From: Pedobacter cryotolerans
GTDB lineage: Bacteria; Bacteroidota; Bacteroidia; Sphingobacteriales; Sphingobacteriaceae
Assembly: GCF_005116475.1 (NCBI RefSeq)
Contig: NZ_SWBO01000004.1
Location: 124,001-188,000, forward strand
Direction: 5' to 3'
Length of the DNA stretch: 64,000 bases
This document shows positions 18,669-26,686 of the stretch, in pieces; within the stretch, counting starts at the first letter, position 1; every line of letters starts with the position of its first letter. The notes under the pieces are model-generated. The model saw nothing but the letters and a program-made list of their open reading frames with translations. It did not search any database and was not told where the DNA came from. A program made the translations under genes and the position numbers.

Positions 18669-19259
18669 ATGAATAGGATAGGAAGAGCGCTTTTAAATTA
18701 CCTAATAAAAGGACTGTTAATTGTAGTGCCAATTGCCCTAAGCATATTTATTGTTGTTTGGGCGGTTACAACTGTAGATAGTTGGTTAAACATCAATAAT
18801 ATTTTTGGTGTGAACCCTTTAACTGGCGAAAATAGAAATATACCAGGTTTAGGTTTAGGATTGGTGTTATTTATAATTTTAGTTGCTGGTGTGGTGGTAA
18901 CCAACTTTGTAACCGAACCAATGTACAATTGGTTTCAGCGTACCATGAACAGACTTCCATTGCTTAATTTTATCTTTTCTTCTATTAAAGATTTAACGGA
19001 AGCTTTTGTAGGCGATGAAAAGAAATTTAACAACCCTGTTTTGGTTGAGGCAGAAAGCGGTATCAAACGAATTGGTTTTTTAACACAAAACGATTTATCA
19101 AAACTTGATTTACCAGGCGATGCAATTGTTTATTTCCCATTTTCTTATTCGTTTGCTGGGCAAGTTTACGTAGTGAGTAAAGAAAAAATTACGCCTTTAA
19201 AAATGAGTGCTTCTGAAGCTATGAAACTAGTAGTTAGTGGCGGTGTAAGCCATTTTTAA
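18669..19259 (+). CDS. DUF502 family membrane protein
   Basis: A 196-residue inner-membrane protein with two predicted N-terminal helices (about residues 8-33, ending IFIVVWAVTTVDSW, and 57-79) and a soluble C-terminal half with the conserved LPLLNFIFSSIKDLTEAFVG and IVYFPFSYSFAGQVYVV. DUF502 proteins are widespread and have no settled function. It is transcribed alone from a clear promoter whose -7 box almost touches the start codon. Confidence 0.9.
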   Translation: MNRIGRALLNYLIKGLLIVVPIALSIFIVVWAVTTVDSWLNINNIFGVNPLTGENRNIPGLGLGLVLFIILVAGVVVTNFVTEPMYNWFQRTMNRLPLLNFIFSSIKDLTEAFVGDEKKFNNPVLVEAESGIKRIGFLTQNDLSKLDLPGDAIVYFPFSYSFAGQVYVVSKEKITPLKMSASEAMKLVVSGGVSHF

Positions 19260-19262
19260 GTA

Positions 19263-19757
19263 TTAACAGCTCCTCATAATAATTGGGAAAAATATAACCA
19301 TTATAATAATTGCCATTAATACTTTGGTAAAATATTCTCTCACATAAAATCCTGCAAAAAGCATTAATTCATCATCGGTATTTGCCATTACCGTACCTTG
19401 TGATGTTGATGAATCATAATTGATTTGTTTGTCGGAAAAGTTTGTAACGGTCCATTTAGAATGCCAAATGTTTACAAAATCGCAAGTAAATTGCTCTCCA
19501 GATTTTAGTAAAATTATTCCTTTGGTTTTCCAAGTATCATAGGTAATAGTACCAATAATTTCACTTTTATCATTGTAAATTTGAGTGGTGGGATTTAAAA
19601 ATCCATCGTTTCTAAATAAATAGGAGGTTTGTTTAGCCATCACTTTCGCTTCATTTCTCCAAGTATCAAAAAACATGGTGCTTTGTATTTGCCCAGCTTC
19701 AAAAATTTGATAGTTACTATCAAAAATGCCTTTATTCCAAGTGTAAAATTTTTCCAT
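19263..19757 (-). CDS. hypothetical tail-anchored protein
   Basis: A 164-residue protein with a soluble, probably beta-rich N-terminal part (repeating short strands such as FYTWNKGIFDSNYQIFE, IIGTITYDTWKTKGIILL) and one hydrophobic helix at the extreme C-terminus (about 143-160), ending MRSC. That topology suggests a tail-anchored membrane protein. The strand pattern is reminiscent of LURP-one/Tubby-like folds, but this is a weak impression. It is convergent with the DUF502 gene, with three bases between stops. Confidence 0.65.
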   Translation of the reverse strand: MEKFYTWNKGIFDSNYQIFEAGQIQSTMFFDTWRNEAKVMAKQTSYLFRNDGFLNPTTQIYNDKSEIIGTITYDTWKTKGIILLKSGEQFTCDFVNIWHSKWTVTNFSDKQINYDSSTSQGTVMANTDDELMLFAGFYVREYFTKVLMAIIIMVIFFPIIMRSC

Positions 19758-19824
19758 TTTGTTAATGATTGTAACTTATAGATAAAAAAAGCAACGTTTA
19801 GTTACAAAAATCAATGTCAAAAAA

Positions 19825-19848
19825 ATAGCCAACTAAAAAGTTGGCTAT
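19825..19848 (-). terminator. terminator of the LOG-family gene
   Basis: Perfect ten-base-pair stem ATAGCCAACT/AGTTGGCTAT around AAAA. On the minus strand it is followed by a T-run and lies 46 bases after the LOG-family stop. Confidence 0.85.
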
Positions 19849-19894
19849 TAAAATTTGATATAGATTTCTCCTATCGTCGAAATGACGATTTTTA

Positions 19895-20602
19895 TTAAAA
19901 ATTAGGCTTTAATACGTATTTATCATAAAATCTAAAAATGTGTTCGGCTGCTTCTTCGGCAGTATCAACTAATCTAAATAAGTTTAAATCTTCGGCATGT
20001 ATGTTATGTTCTTTTTCTAACATGGTCGATGTGATCCAGTCTACCAATCCACCCCAATAAGCTTTACCAACTAAAACTATTGGGAAACGAGCAATTTTTC
20101 CAGTTTGAATTAAGGTGATTGCTTCGAACAATTCATCCATGGTTCCCATCCCGCCAGGTAAAACTACAAAGCCTTGCGAGTATTTCATAAACATTACTTT
20201 TCTGATGAAAAAGTAATCAAATTCTAGCAGTTTGTTATGATCGATGTATTTGTTGTGGAACTGCTCGAAAGGTAAATCGATGTTTAAACCTACAGATTTA
20301 CCACCATTCATGTGAGCACCTTTGTTACCAGCTTCCATAATACCTGGGCCACCGCCCGTAATTACGCCATAGCCTCTGTCAGTTAATAATCTGCCGCATT
20401 CTACAGCAATTTCATAATACGGATTAGTTTCTGCTGTACGAGCAGAACCAAAAATACTTACACAAGGGCCAATTTTAGCCAACTTCTCAAATCCATCTAC
20501 AAATTCTGCCATAATTTTAAAAATCTGCCAGCTATCTGTAACTTTTATTTCTTGCCAATCTTTATTTGCAAAAGCACTTCTTATCTTTTCTTCACTTGTC
20601 AT
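19895..20602 (-). CDS. LOG-family protein (TIGR00730, cytokinin riboside 5'-monophosphate phosphoribohydrolase-like)
   Basis: A 235-residue Rossmann-fold protein with the signature PGGMGTMDELFEA (PGGxGTxxE) preceded by FFIRKVMFMKYS, which holds the catalytic Arg. LOG proteins cleave nucleoside 5'-monophosphates to free base and ribose 5-phosphate; in bacteria they are thought to act in nucleotide turnover. GPCVSIFGSART and YGVITGGGPGIMEAGNKGA are the nucleotide-binding strands. It lies downstream of a symporter gene on the same strand, separated by a long inverted repeat, and has its own terminator. Confidence 0.9.
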   Translation of the reverse strand: MTSEEKIRSAFANKDWQEIKVTDSWQIFKIMAEFVDGFEKLAKIGPCVSIFGSARTAETNPYYEIAVECGRLLTDRGYGVITGGGPGIMEAGNKGAHMNGGKSVGLNIDLPFEQFHNKYIDHNKLLEFDYFFIRKVMFMKYSQGFVVLPGGMGTMDELFEAITLIQTGKIARFPIVLVGKAYWGGLVDWITSTMLEKEHNIHAEDLNLFRLVDTAEEAAEHIFRFYDKYVLKPNF

Positions 20603-20621
20603 TTTCTTAAAATATTTTAAT

Positions 20622-20715
20622 CATTAGTTCATTGGTTTCATTGGTTCATTAGGCTGATGATAAACATCAAATACAAATGAACTAATTAACTAATGAACAA
20701 TTGAACTAATGAACC
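20622..20715. repeat. long imperfect hairpin of TTCATTAGTT units (family G)
   Basis: The left arm has tandem variants of CATTAGTTCATTGG and the right arm AATGAACTAATTAACTAATGAACC. ATTAGTTCATT pairs perfectly with AATGAACTAAT, and GGTTCATTAG with CTAATGAACC. It fills the whole gap between the symporter stop and the LOG gene start and may terminate or attenuate read-through. Confidence 0.7.
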
Positions 20716-20717
20716 AT

Positions 20718-22226
20718 TTAAAATTTAGTTTGTTGATCTGTTTTTTTACTGATCAGTAATAAGCCTACAAAGGTAATTAATCCATTAACTAAAATTAGCT
20801 CTACACTAAAAACATAACCACCTAATAACTCTTTAGAATAGGTTGCCAATAAGAAACACAAAAATGGTGCAATAATACAAATAGCGGGTACTAATTTATC
20901 GTGTAAACCACGGTTTCTCACAAATAATCCAAACGAATAAAGTCCTAATAATGGTCCGTATGTGTAAGAGGCAATTTGGAAAATTAAGGTAACTACTGAT
21001 GAACTATTCAATGCGTTAATCACTAATATTACTAAAAACATCAAAACAGAGAAACCAATATGTACTAGGTGTCTTTTTTTTACGGCATCTGTTTTTTCTA
21101 AGTTTTCTTTTTTGCTCATGCCTAAAAAGTCAACACAAAAAGATGTGGTTAACGCGGTTAAAGCACTATCTGTAGTTGCAAATGTTGCAGCAGTTAAGCC
21201 TAACATAAAAACGATTGCTGGTATTGTAGTTAAGTGATTTAGGGCAATTTCTGGGAAAAGAAAATCTGTTCTAGGTTTGCCGGTAACTTGATCTAAAGGA
21301 ATTTCGATGCCGTTTTTGGTAGCGAAAACATATAATAATGCACCAACACTTAAAAAGAAAATATTCAATACTACAAATATACCTGTAAAAGTAAACATGT
21401 TCTTTTTTGCTTCGCCAATGGTTTTCATGCTCAAGTTTTTTTGCATTAAATCTTGGTCTAAACCCGTCATGGCAATGGTTACAAAAATACCTCCTATAAA
21501 CTGCTTGCTAAAATAGAACTTGTTGGTAACGAAATCATCTAAAAAGAAAATTTTAGAATAACTGCTATTTTTAATGGTTTCGAAAGCTTGAGGTATGCTT
21601 AAACTTAAACTATCACAAACAAAGTAGATGGTTAAAAATACCGATAACACCAAGAAAAATGTTTGTAAGGTATCGGTAATGATGATGGTTTTTAAGCCAC
21701 CTTTAAAAGTGTATGACCAGATTAAACCTAATGATATTAACACTGTTGCCCAAAAAGGGATACCATAACTATCAAATATAAAGCGCTGTAAAACGATTAC
21801 AACCAAGTATAATCTTGTTGCAGAACCTAAAGTACGGCTTAATAAGAAGATAGATGCTGCAGTTTTGTAACTGTAATGCCCTAATCTTTGCTCAATGTAG
21901 CTATAGATGGATGTTAAATTCATCCGATAGTATAAAGGTAAAAGTACAGTAGCAATAATGATAAAGCCTACAGCATTACCTAAAACAAATTGAAAATATT
22001 GAAACTGATTACCACTTGGTGCACCAACTTCTCCAGGTACCGAAATAAAAGTTACACCAGAAAGCGCTGTGCCTATCATACCAAAAGCTACTAAATACCA
22101 TTTAGAGTTTTTATTGGCTAAAAAGAAAGTAGCATTGTCTGATGAATTTTTTGAGGTTGCAAAAGCAATAATAATTAAAACGGCAAAATAGCCAATTAGA
22201 AAACACAGTAGTATAGTTGGACTCAT
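20718..22226 (-). CDS. sodium:solute symporter (SSS family)
   Basis: A 502-residue transporter with about thirteen membrane helices. Family features include GMIGTALSGVTFISVPGEVG in the second helix region, SRTLGSATRLYLVVIVLQRF, the loop AMTGLDQDLMQKNLSMK, and GLTAATFATTDSALTALTTSF with the sodium-site Ser/Thr residues. SSS members take up sugars, amino acids, sialic acid or carboxylates with sodium. The AMTGLDQDLMQ segment is typical of the SGLT-like branch found widely in Bacteroidota, but the substrate cannot be read here. Confidence 0.93.
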   Translation of the reverse strand: MSPTILLCFLIGYFAVLIIIAFATSKNSSDNATFFLANKNSKWYLVAFGMIGTALSGVTFISVPGEVGAPSGNQFQYFQFVLGNAVGFIIIATVLLPLYYRMNLTSIYSYIEQRLGHYSYKTAASIFLLSRTLGSATRLYLVVIVLQRFIFDSYGIPFWATVLISLGLIWSYTFKGGLKTIIITDTLQTFFLVLSVFLTIYFVCDSLSLSIPQAFETIKNSSYSKIFFLDDFVTNKFYFSKQFIGGIFVTIAMTGLDQDLMQKNLSMKTIGEAKKNMFTFTGIFVVLNIFFLSVGALLYVFATKNGIEIPLDQVTGKPRTDFLFPEIALNHLTTIPAIVFMLGLTAATFATTDSALTALTTSFCVDFLGMSKKENLEKTDAVKKRHLVHIGFSVLMFLVILVINALNSSSVVTLIFQIASYTYGPLLGLYSFGLFVRNRGLHDKLVPAICIIAPFLCFLLATYSKELLGGYVFSVELILVNGLITFVGLLLISKKTDQQTKF

Positions 22227-22483
22227 AATTTATATTTAGTTGTTAAATGTAAGAATTTACACTTTATTCTCTACAACGAATATGATTTTCTTTTATATCG
22301 AGCCGTAAATTTGGCTTTTTTTAATTTAGAGATAAAATAATCTCTATCTAGTTAAATGGCTACACACTTAATTAAAATACAGAAAGCTAATTTTTAATGT
22401 TTGTTTTAAACTTAGAGATTAGCTGCTTATTCATTAAACTGCGTTTAGCCTAACTTATATTTTTTAGATGCTATAAATAAACC

Positions 22484-22491
22484 TAAATTTG
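22484..22491 (+). promoter_or_regulatory. recR promoter -7 box TAAATTTG
   Basis: Perfect TAnnTTTG five bases before the recR ATG; the expected -33 position holds a T-rich stretch (22461-22465). Transcripts from it would be nearly leaderless. Confidence 0.55.
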
Positions 22492-22495
22492 CAAA

Positions 22496-23113
22496 ATGAA
22501 TTTTTCTTCTCAACTGCTTGAAGATGCTGTAAACGAATTTTCTAAATTACCTGGAGTAGGGCAAAAAACTGCTTTACGTTTGGTATTGCATTTATTGAGT
22601 AAAGAACAAGAAGAAGTTTCGCATTTTGGCAATACTTTAATAAGGTTAAAAGAAGAAATTAAACACTGCAACATTTGCCATAATATTTCCGATCATCAAA
22701 CTTGTAGCATTTGCACTTCGGTAAAGAGAGAAAAAGAAACCATTTGTGTGGTAGAAGATACTCGAGATGTGATGGCAATAGAAAATACCAATCAATTTTT
22801 TGGGGTTTACCATGTTTTAGGAGGTTTAATTTCTCCGATGGATGGAGTTGGGCCATCAGATTTATTTATAGATAGTTTAGTGCAACGTGTGGCAACAAGG
22901 CCCGTAAAAGAAATTATTTTAGCGCTAAGTGCAAACATGGAGGGTGATACTACACTTTTTTATCTACATAAAAGATTAAAAGATTTTCAAATTCCAATTA
23001 CAACAATCGCAAGAGGTATCGCCTTTGGCGGAGAATTAGAATATGCCGATGAAATTACTTTAGGTCGATCAATTATTACTCGAGTTCCGTATGAAGGTTC
23101 ATTCATCAAATAA
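22496..23113 (+). CDS. recR: recombination protein RecR
   Basis: A 205-residue protein of the RecFOR pathway that helps load RecA at single-stranded gaps. The helix-hairpin-helix motif FSKLPGVGQKTALRLVLHLL, the four-cysteine zinc finger (CNICHNISDHQTCSIC) and the Toprim domain (ICVVEDTRDVMAIE, then HVLGGLISPMDG) are in the expected order. The gene is followed after six bases by a secreted phosphodiesterase-like gene, beginning a four-gene cluster on the plus strand. Confidence 0.97.
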   Translation: MNFSSQLLEDAVNEFSKLPGVGQKTALRLVLHLLSKEQEEVSHFGNTLIRLKEEIKHCNICHNISDHQTCSICTSVKREKETICVVEDTRDVMAIENTNQFFGVYHVLGGLISPMDGVGPSDLFIDSLVQRVATRPVKEIILALSANMEGDTTLFYLHKRLKDFQIPITTIARGIAFGGELEYADEITLGRSIITRVPYEGSFIK

Positions 23114-23119
23114 TCGGCG

Positions 23120-23893
23120 ATGAAGAAGTTAATCTGCCTTGCTTTATTTTTATTAATTGGTGTAGCTTGTTTTGCTCAAGTTAAAATTCATTCGCATAAC
23201 GATTACCTACAGCAAGAGCCATTTTTTACGGCTTACCAAAATAAAATATTTGAAATTGAGGTAGATGTTTTTTTAGTAGGCGATTCGTTAATTGTTGCTC
23301 ACAGCAGAAAAGAAATCGATCCAAAAAATACTTTAGGAAAAATTTACCTCGACCCCATTGCTCAACTTTTTAAACAAAATATTAAAAGAGTTAGCAACGA
23401 TAAACAGTACACTTTTAGCTTAATGATTGATATCAAAGATGAGTGGGGAAAAGTTTATCCAGTATTAAAAAGAGAGATTGAAAAATATGGATCTATTTTT
23501 AAGAGGAGTAACCGCAAGTTAAATATCCAGCTTGTAATTAGTGGCAATAGACCAGAATTTACCAAATTTCATACTTATCCTAATTGGTTATTTTTTGATG
23601 GATTACCTAACATCAATTATCCTAAAGTTGATTTTAAAAAAGTAACAATGATTAGTGATAAATTTACTAATTATAGCAAATGGAATGAGGTAGGAGAAAT
23701 TTCATCAGCTGATCAAAAGAAATTATTGGAGGCTGTAAAAAAGGCCAACTTAAAGAATAGATACTTTCGGTTTTGGGGCGCCCCAGATAACAAAGATTGC
23801 TGGCAACAACTCAGCAAGTTAGGTCTAGTAATCATCAACACCGACAAAATTGAAGAATGTAAAACTTACTTCGAAAATAAAAATGGATTATAA
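23120..23893 (+). CDS. secreted PI-PLC/glycerophosphodiesterase-like protein
   Basis: A 257-residue protein with a signal peptide (LICLALFLLIGVACFAQ) and the start of a phosphodiesterase TIM barrel: KIHSHNDYLQQ, FEIEVDVFLVGDSLIVAHS and FSLMIDIKDEWGKVYPVL. The two His, the Glu/Asp pair and the Asp-rich strand are as in bacterial PLC-like phosphodiesterases. The substrate is probably a phospholipid head group or glycerophosphodiester. It starts six bases after recR and its end overlaps the SDR gene by eleven bases. Confidence 0.8.
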   Translation: MKKLICLALFLLIGVACFAQVKIHSHNDYLQQEPFFTAYQNKIFEIEVDVFLVGDSLIVAHSRKEIDPKNTLGKIYLDPIAQLFKQNIKRVSNDKQYTFSLMIDIKDEWGKVYPVLKREIEKYGSIFKRSNRKLNIQLVISGNRPEFTKFHTYPNWLFFDGLPNINYPKVDFKKVTMISDKFTNYSKWNEVGEISSADQKKLLEAVKKANLKNRYFRFWGAPDNKDCWQQLSKLGLVIINTDKIEECKTYFENKNGL

Positions 23894-24698
23894 AAATAAG
23901 GTTGTCATCATTACTGGTGCATCATCTGGAATTGGTAAAGCATTGGGCGATGAATTAGCTAAACGCGGTGCGAATGTTGTTTTAGCTGCTCGCCAATATG
24001 TAACACTTTGTGAAATTACAGCTTCGCTGGAAGAAAAATATAAGGTAAAAGCACTTGCTGTACAATGTGATGTGAGTAAAGAAGAAGATTGCGAAATGTT
24101 GATCAAACAAACATTAATCACCTTTGGTAAAATTGATGTATTAATTAACAACGCTGGGCTTTCTATGCGTGCTTTATTTAATGATGTTGATTTGTCTGTA
24201 CTTAAAAATTTAATGGATGTTAACTTTTGGGGAACTGTTTATTGTACAAAATATGCATTTCCTGAAATTTTAAAAACCAAAGGTAGTGTTGTTGGCGTAT
24301 CTTCTATTGCAGGTTACAGAGGTTTGCCAGGTAGAACTGGTTATTCGTCATCAAAATTTGCAATGAATGGTTTTATGGAATCTTTAAGAACAGAAAATTT
24401 AAAAACAGGGGTGCATGTAATGGTGGCTTGTCCGGGTTTTACCACTTCCAATATCCGCGTTGCGGCATTGGCTAAAGATGGTTCATCCCACGGAGAAACA
24501 AGCATGGAAGAAGGTAAAATGATGTCGGCAGAGGAAGTTGCAGAAAGAATTAGTGATGGCATTTTAGCAAAAAAACGAACATTAATTATGACTGGGCAAG
24601 GAAAATTAGCCGTATGGATGAATAAATTGTTTCCGAAATTTACTGATAAAAAAGTTTTTGAACTGTTTGCGAAAGAGAAAAATCCCTTAATTAAATAA
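23883..24698 (+). CDS. SDR-family oxidoreductase
   Basis: A classical short-chain dehydrogenase of 271 residues: NAD(P)-binding TGASSGIGKALG, structural NNAGLS, catalytic Ser in VVGVSSIAGYRG, and the YxxxK pair in GYSSSKFAMNGF. The ATG at 23883 is chosen because the longer frame adds eleven residues lacking family similarity. It overlaps the preceding gene by eleven bases, indicating translational coupling. The substrate is unknown. Confidence 0.92.
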   Translation: MDYKNKVVIITGASSGIGKALGDELAKRGANVVLAARQYVTLCEITASLEEKYKVKALAVQCDVSKEEDCEMLIKQTLITFGKIDVLINNAGLSMRALFNDVDLSVLKNLMDVNFWGTVYCTKYAFPEILKTKGSVVGVSSIAGYRGLPGRTGYSSSKFAMNGFMESLRTENLKTGVHVMVACPGFTTSNIRVAALAKDGSSHGETSMEEGKMMSAEEVAERISDGILAKKRTLIMTGQGKLAVWMNKLFPKFTDKKVFELFAKEKNPLIK

Positions 24699-24721
24699 AT
24701 GGAAAATGTAAAAGGTAAGAG

Positions 24722-24763
24722 TGAGTTGTTTTCCTATCTCACAACTCATATCTCCAATCTCAA
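24722..24763. repeat. ATCTCA-rich repeat before the esterase start (family D, copy 2)
   Basis: ATCTCACAACTCATATCTCC and AATCTCAA lie directly before the ATG at 24765, with a small stem TGAGTTGT/ACAACTCA. The same pyrimidine-rich pattern precedes trpA at 33191-33226. Confidence 0.65.
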
Positions 24764-24764
24764 A

Positions 24765-25595
24765 ATGCTCATTATGTTGTTAGCCTTTATTGGTCAGGTT
24801 TTTACTGCTTCTGCACAAATTCGAGTTCATAAGAATATAAATTACACAGCTAATGCTAATGAAGCCTATTCATTAAATATTTATCACCAAAAAGATAATT
24901 TACAAAATCAAGATGTAATTGTATTTATACATGGCGGCTCTTGGAGCAGCGGCAAAAAAGAAACTTACTGGTGGTTGGGGCGTAATTTGGCTAAAAACAA
25001 TGTTGTAACTGCAATCATAAATTATCCTTTGGCACCAAATGCTACTTATAAAGAAATGGCTCAGGCAAGTGCTCAGGCTGTAAAATGGGTGCAAGATAGT
25101 ATTGCAACGTATGGTGGCAATCCACAAAGAATTTTTTTAATGGGACATTCTGCAGGTGGTCATTTAGCAGAGCTGATTAACGCAGACCCTCAATATTTTA
25201 AAACACTTGGTATTAACAATCCAATAAAAGGTATTATATTAAATGATGCTTTTGGCTTAGATATGGAAGAATATTTAAGTAAAGCAGAAAAAGATAGCTA
25301 TTATGATGATTTTGTTAGAACATTTTCATCTGATAAAAAAACTTGGCAAATGGGTTCTCCATTATTTTATGTTAATCAAATCAACAATCCTCATTTAATT
25401 TTATATGGAAGTAAAACCTATCCAGCAATTCAAATTCAATCAGAAAGGATCTATAAAACGTTAAAAGAAAAAAAAATACCAGTCACTATGCATTTAATAG
25501 CAGGTAAAAAACACGTTCCTATGATTGCTCAAATGATTTGGGGTAACAATAAGCTTTATAATTATATCTCAAACTTTTTAAAAGAGACGAAATAG
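24765..25595 (+). CDS. secreted alpha/beta-hydrolase (carboxylesterase-like)
   Basis: A 276-residue alpha/beta-hydrolase with oxyanion motif FIHGGSWSSGKK, nucleophile elbow GHSAGGHLAEL, a probable acid in the LILYGSKT region and the catalytic His in AGKKHVPM. From the ATG at 24765 the N-terminus is a signal peptide (MLIMLLAFIGQVFTASAQ). An open frame reaches back to 24699, but its first 22 codons lie over a dispersed ATCTCA repeat, so that longer start is probably artefactual. It is the last gene of the recR cluster and ends at a strong terminator. Confidence 0.85.
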   Translation: MLIMLLAFIGQVFTASAQIRVHKNINYTANANEAYSLNIYHQKDNLQNQDVIVFIHGGSWSSGKKETYWWLGRNLAKNNVVTAIINYPLAPNATYKEMAQASAQAVKWVQDSIATYGGNPQRIFLMGHSAGGHLAELINADPQYFKTLGINNPIKGIILNDAFGLDMEEYLSKAEKDSYYDDFVRTFSSDKKTWQMGSPLFYVNQINNPHLILYGSKTYPAIQIQSERIYKTLKEKKIPVTMHLIAGKKHVPMIAQMIWGNNKLYNYISNFLKETK

Positions 25596-25612
25596 TTATA
25601 AAATGATTAAAA

Positions 25613-25646
25613 AACAAAACCCTCACTAAAAGGTAAGGGTTTTGTT
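25613..25646 (+). terminator. terminator after the recR-esterase cluster
   Basis: Perfect eleven-base-pair stem AACAAAACCCT/AGGGTTTTGTT with a 12-base loop, 18 bases after the esterase stop. Confidence 0.85.
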
Positions 25647-25775
25647 AAACATGGGTAGATGTTATTTGAATTTTATCACTATCCAATATATAAAAATACT
25701 TTATCGTATTGAGTAATGTAATTCATGAAAAGAACATCACCTAAACAAATTTGTTTTTGCTTTTTAAAAATAATT

Positions 25776-26342
25776 TTAATCTGTAGTTAATTCGATCAAT
25801 TTTATTGATCCATTGCTGTTTAAGGTAAATTTACCTCTAATTTTTACAGCATTAGACTGTAGTAGATTGTTAAAATCGGTGCATAAATTACTACAATCTA
25901 TATCAACCTGTTCTAATATATTATAACCTGCACTTAAGCTCCCTTTAACAAAAATTGTATCATTTAATTTTAAATCTAACGTGAAATTATCATTTGAGCT
26001 AACTTTAGTTTTAGTTAAAATTTGTTTAAGTTGATAGCCTTTTTGGCTGCCATCTGCAGGTGGATTTAATATTTCTACTTCTGTAACAAGTAAATCATAA
26101 ATATACCCTGGTTGATATTCAAAGCCAACAATATCTCCGTAAAGTGGTGTCCAATTCTGGGTGCCTATTTGTGTTTCTTTTTGAATAGATAACGTCATGA
26201 TTGGGCCAACAGCTACAGCAGTTTGTTTAAATTGATTTACTCTTAATTTAATAGGTTGTTCTGTTTTTTCGCATGAGGTAAAAAAAGCGAGAAGTGCTAA
26301 TGTTGCAAATAAGATTTTAGTAGTTTTTAAAAATTTAATCAT
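25776..26342 (-). CDS. DUF4377-domain lipoprotein
   Basis: A 188-residue secreted lipoprotein: signal peptide ending FFTSC (Cys24), then a DUF4377-like domain with NWTPLYGDIVGFEYQPGYIY, LLVTEVEILNPPADGS and YQLKQILTKTK, which is the recognisable core of that family. DUF4377 domains often occur near META/HslJ-type heat-shock lipoproteins; their role is unknown. It is a lone gene. An AT-rich gap lies upstream. Confidence 0.8.
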   Translation of the reverse strand: MIKFLKTTKILFATLALLAFFTSCEKTEQPIKLRVNQFKQTAVAVGPIMTLSIQKETQIGTQNWTPLYGDIVGFEYQPGYIYDLLVTEVEILNPPADGSQKGYQLKQILTKTKVSSNDNFTLDLKLNDTIFVKGSLSAGYNILEQVDIDCSNLCTDFNNLLQSNAVKIRGKFTLNSNGSIKLIELTTD

Positions 26343-26686
26343 TTTGAGATTGTTAAAGGGTTGATTGAAAACAAATATAAATTTTAATTTTAGAATAACT
26401 ATTTCTATAGTTTTTGGATTTATTCTTTTTATTATTGCTGTTTTGTCAAATTATAATTAATTAATAGTTAATTTTTTTTAAATGTAAATAATTATAACAT
26501 TTTAAGATAAGTTTCAGCATAAATCTATTGATACATTATAATTTGAAAACTTTTGAGATAACGATATGAAGCAGTAATACGCTACAAGATTAAATTTTAA
26601 AAATATAATATCACTTAAATGTTACTAAAATTGCGTTTAAGGTAAATCTATTTGCTATACATTAGTTCATCTAAAATTTAATTAAA
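26343..26686. other. intergenic region without recognised feature
   Basis: A very A+T-rich divergent gap between the DUF4377 lipoprotein and the tricorn-like protease genes. It must contain both promoters, but I found no convincing TAnnTTTG box with its partner, no hairpin and no small frame worth reporting. Confidence 0.5.

Noticed and set aside
20622..20715. Possible CRISPR-like repeat
   Set aside because: Units are imperfect and inverted with no regular unique spacers, and there are no cas genes in the window.
22300..22321. AGCC...GGCTTTTTTT hairpin in the recR/symporter gap
   Set aside because: Only a four-base-pair stem in a divergent promoter region, with no gene ending nearby on that strand.
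24699..24764. Extended start of the esterase gene at 24699
   Set aside because: Codons 1-22 overlap the ATCTCA repeat; the signal peptide begins at 24765.
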